From the NCBI GenBank assembly GCA_019237355.1, contig JAFAHH010000887.1, positions 1 through 6,299 of the forward strand: a stretch of DNA of 6,299 nt. The letters are read 5' to 3'. Positions within the stretch are counted from its first letter, which is position 1, and each line of letters begins with the position of its first letter. Origin of the DNA: Acetobacteraceae bacterium (GTDB lineage Bacteria > Pseudomonadota > Alphaproteobacteria > Acetobacterales > Acetobacteraceae). The notes beneath the pieces were generated by a model that saw only the letters and a list, made by a program, of their open reading frames with translations, made no database searches and was not told the origin of the DNA. The position numbers were made by a program, and so were the translations under genes. This document shows, piece by piece, positions 6,007 to 6,299 of the stretch.

Positions 6007-6299
6007 TCACGATCGCACATATTCGTATTCCTCGGCCAGGCTTGCTTCTGAAGCCAATGCAGACTGCATCGCGGCCTGCATCTGCCAGCGCACGAAAGCT
6101 GCTCGCGCACGGGCGTCCACCTTGATGCGGGCAAGGGTCCCGATCAGGAGACCGAGTAGAAAGAAGAACATTACGGAGGTGATCGTGGGCCCGGCGAGGG
6201 CCGCCGCCACAAGGATACCGACAATTGCTCCGCAGCAGCCGTCGACCACCATGACCTGTTCCGCGGTCCCGGCTCGGCGCGTTTGCCGTACCGTGCGCA
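6007..6299 (-). CDS. C-terminal end of a membrane protein, possibly O-antigen ligase/polymerase (5' end outside window)
   Basis: The frame ends at TGA 6009-6007 and is open to the right edge. An ATG at 6252 would give an 81-residue protein, but 15 further codons upstream (including RTVRQTRRAGTAEQV) have no stop, so this is more likely the end of a larger gene. Counted from that ATG, two hydrophobic segments are seen, at about 7-24 (CCGAIVGILVAAALAGPT) and 26-43 (SVMFFFLLGLLIGTLARI), followed by a basic, helical cytoplasmic tail rich in Ala, Arg, Gln and Glu. A basic loop followed by two final helices and a charged tail fits the C-terminus of O-antigen ligase/polymerase (WaaL/Wzy-like) proteins, and the neighbouring polysaccharide genes agree. 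No diagnostic catalytic residue lies in this part, so the family is an inference; a small two-helix membrane protein starting at 6252 is the alternative. Confidence 0.55.
   Translation of the reverse strand, partial: RTVRQTRRAGTAEQVMVVDGCCGAIVGILVAAALAGPTITSVMFFFLLGLLIGTLARIKVDARARAAFVRWQMQAAMQSALASEASLAEEYEYVRS

Overview
The window is a GC-rich piece of a bacterial cell-surface polysaccharide locus (O-antigen, capsule or exopolysaccharide), most like a proteobacterium. GC-rich third codon positions, GTG/TTG starts and the gene families suggest this, perhaps an alphaproteobacterium. Nothing in the window fixes the genus.

Layout, left to right. (1) Positions 1-681, minus strand: the first 227 codons of an unrecognised, arginine-rich protein with a Cys/His cluster. 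It starts at GTG behind a strong ribosome binding site and runs off the left edge. (2) 682-914: a divergent intergenic region ending in a perfect 19-bp tandem duplication that abuts the ribosome binding site of the next gene. (3) 915-1808, plus strand: a TylF/MacrocinOMT-type sugar O-methyltransferase. (4) 1931-3406, minus strand, convergent with the methyltransferase: a Wzx-type polysaccharide flippase. (5) 3407-3876: a 470-bp gap with small inverted repeats and no confident gene. (6) 3877-4987, minus strand: a family-4 glycosyltransferase whose reading frame is broken twice. (7) 5054-5920, minus strand: an intact family-2 glycosyltransferase. (8) 6007-6299, minus strand: the C-terminal end of a membrane protein, plausibly an O-antigen ligase or polymerase, running off the right edge.

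How the genes could work together: the two glycosyltransferases would add sugars to a lipid-linked repeat unit at the inner face of the cytoplasmic membrane, and the methyltransferase could O-methylate a sugar. The flippase would move the finished unit across the membrane, and the partial membrane protein could polymerise or ligate it. The minus-strand genes 6299 to 1931 read as one transcription direction, probably an operon, although the 470-bp gap could carry an additional promoter for the flippase.

I see no RNA gene, CRISPR array, insertion sequence or obvious new defence or mobile system. The points most worth a second look are the doubly frameshifted glycosyltransferase, the 19-bp tandem repeat, the long inverted repeat ahead of the family-2 glycosyltransferase, the missing canonical start of the flippase, and the unknown Cys-rich protein at the left edge.
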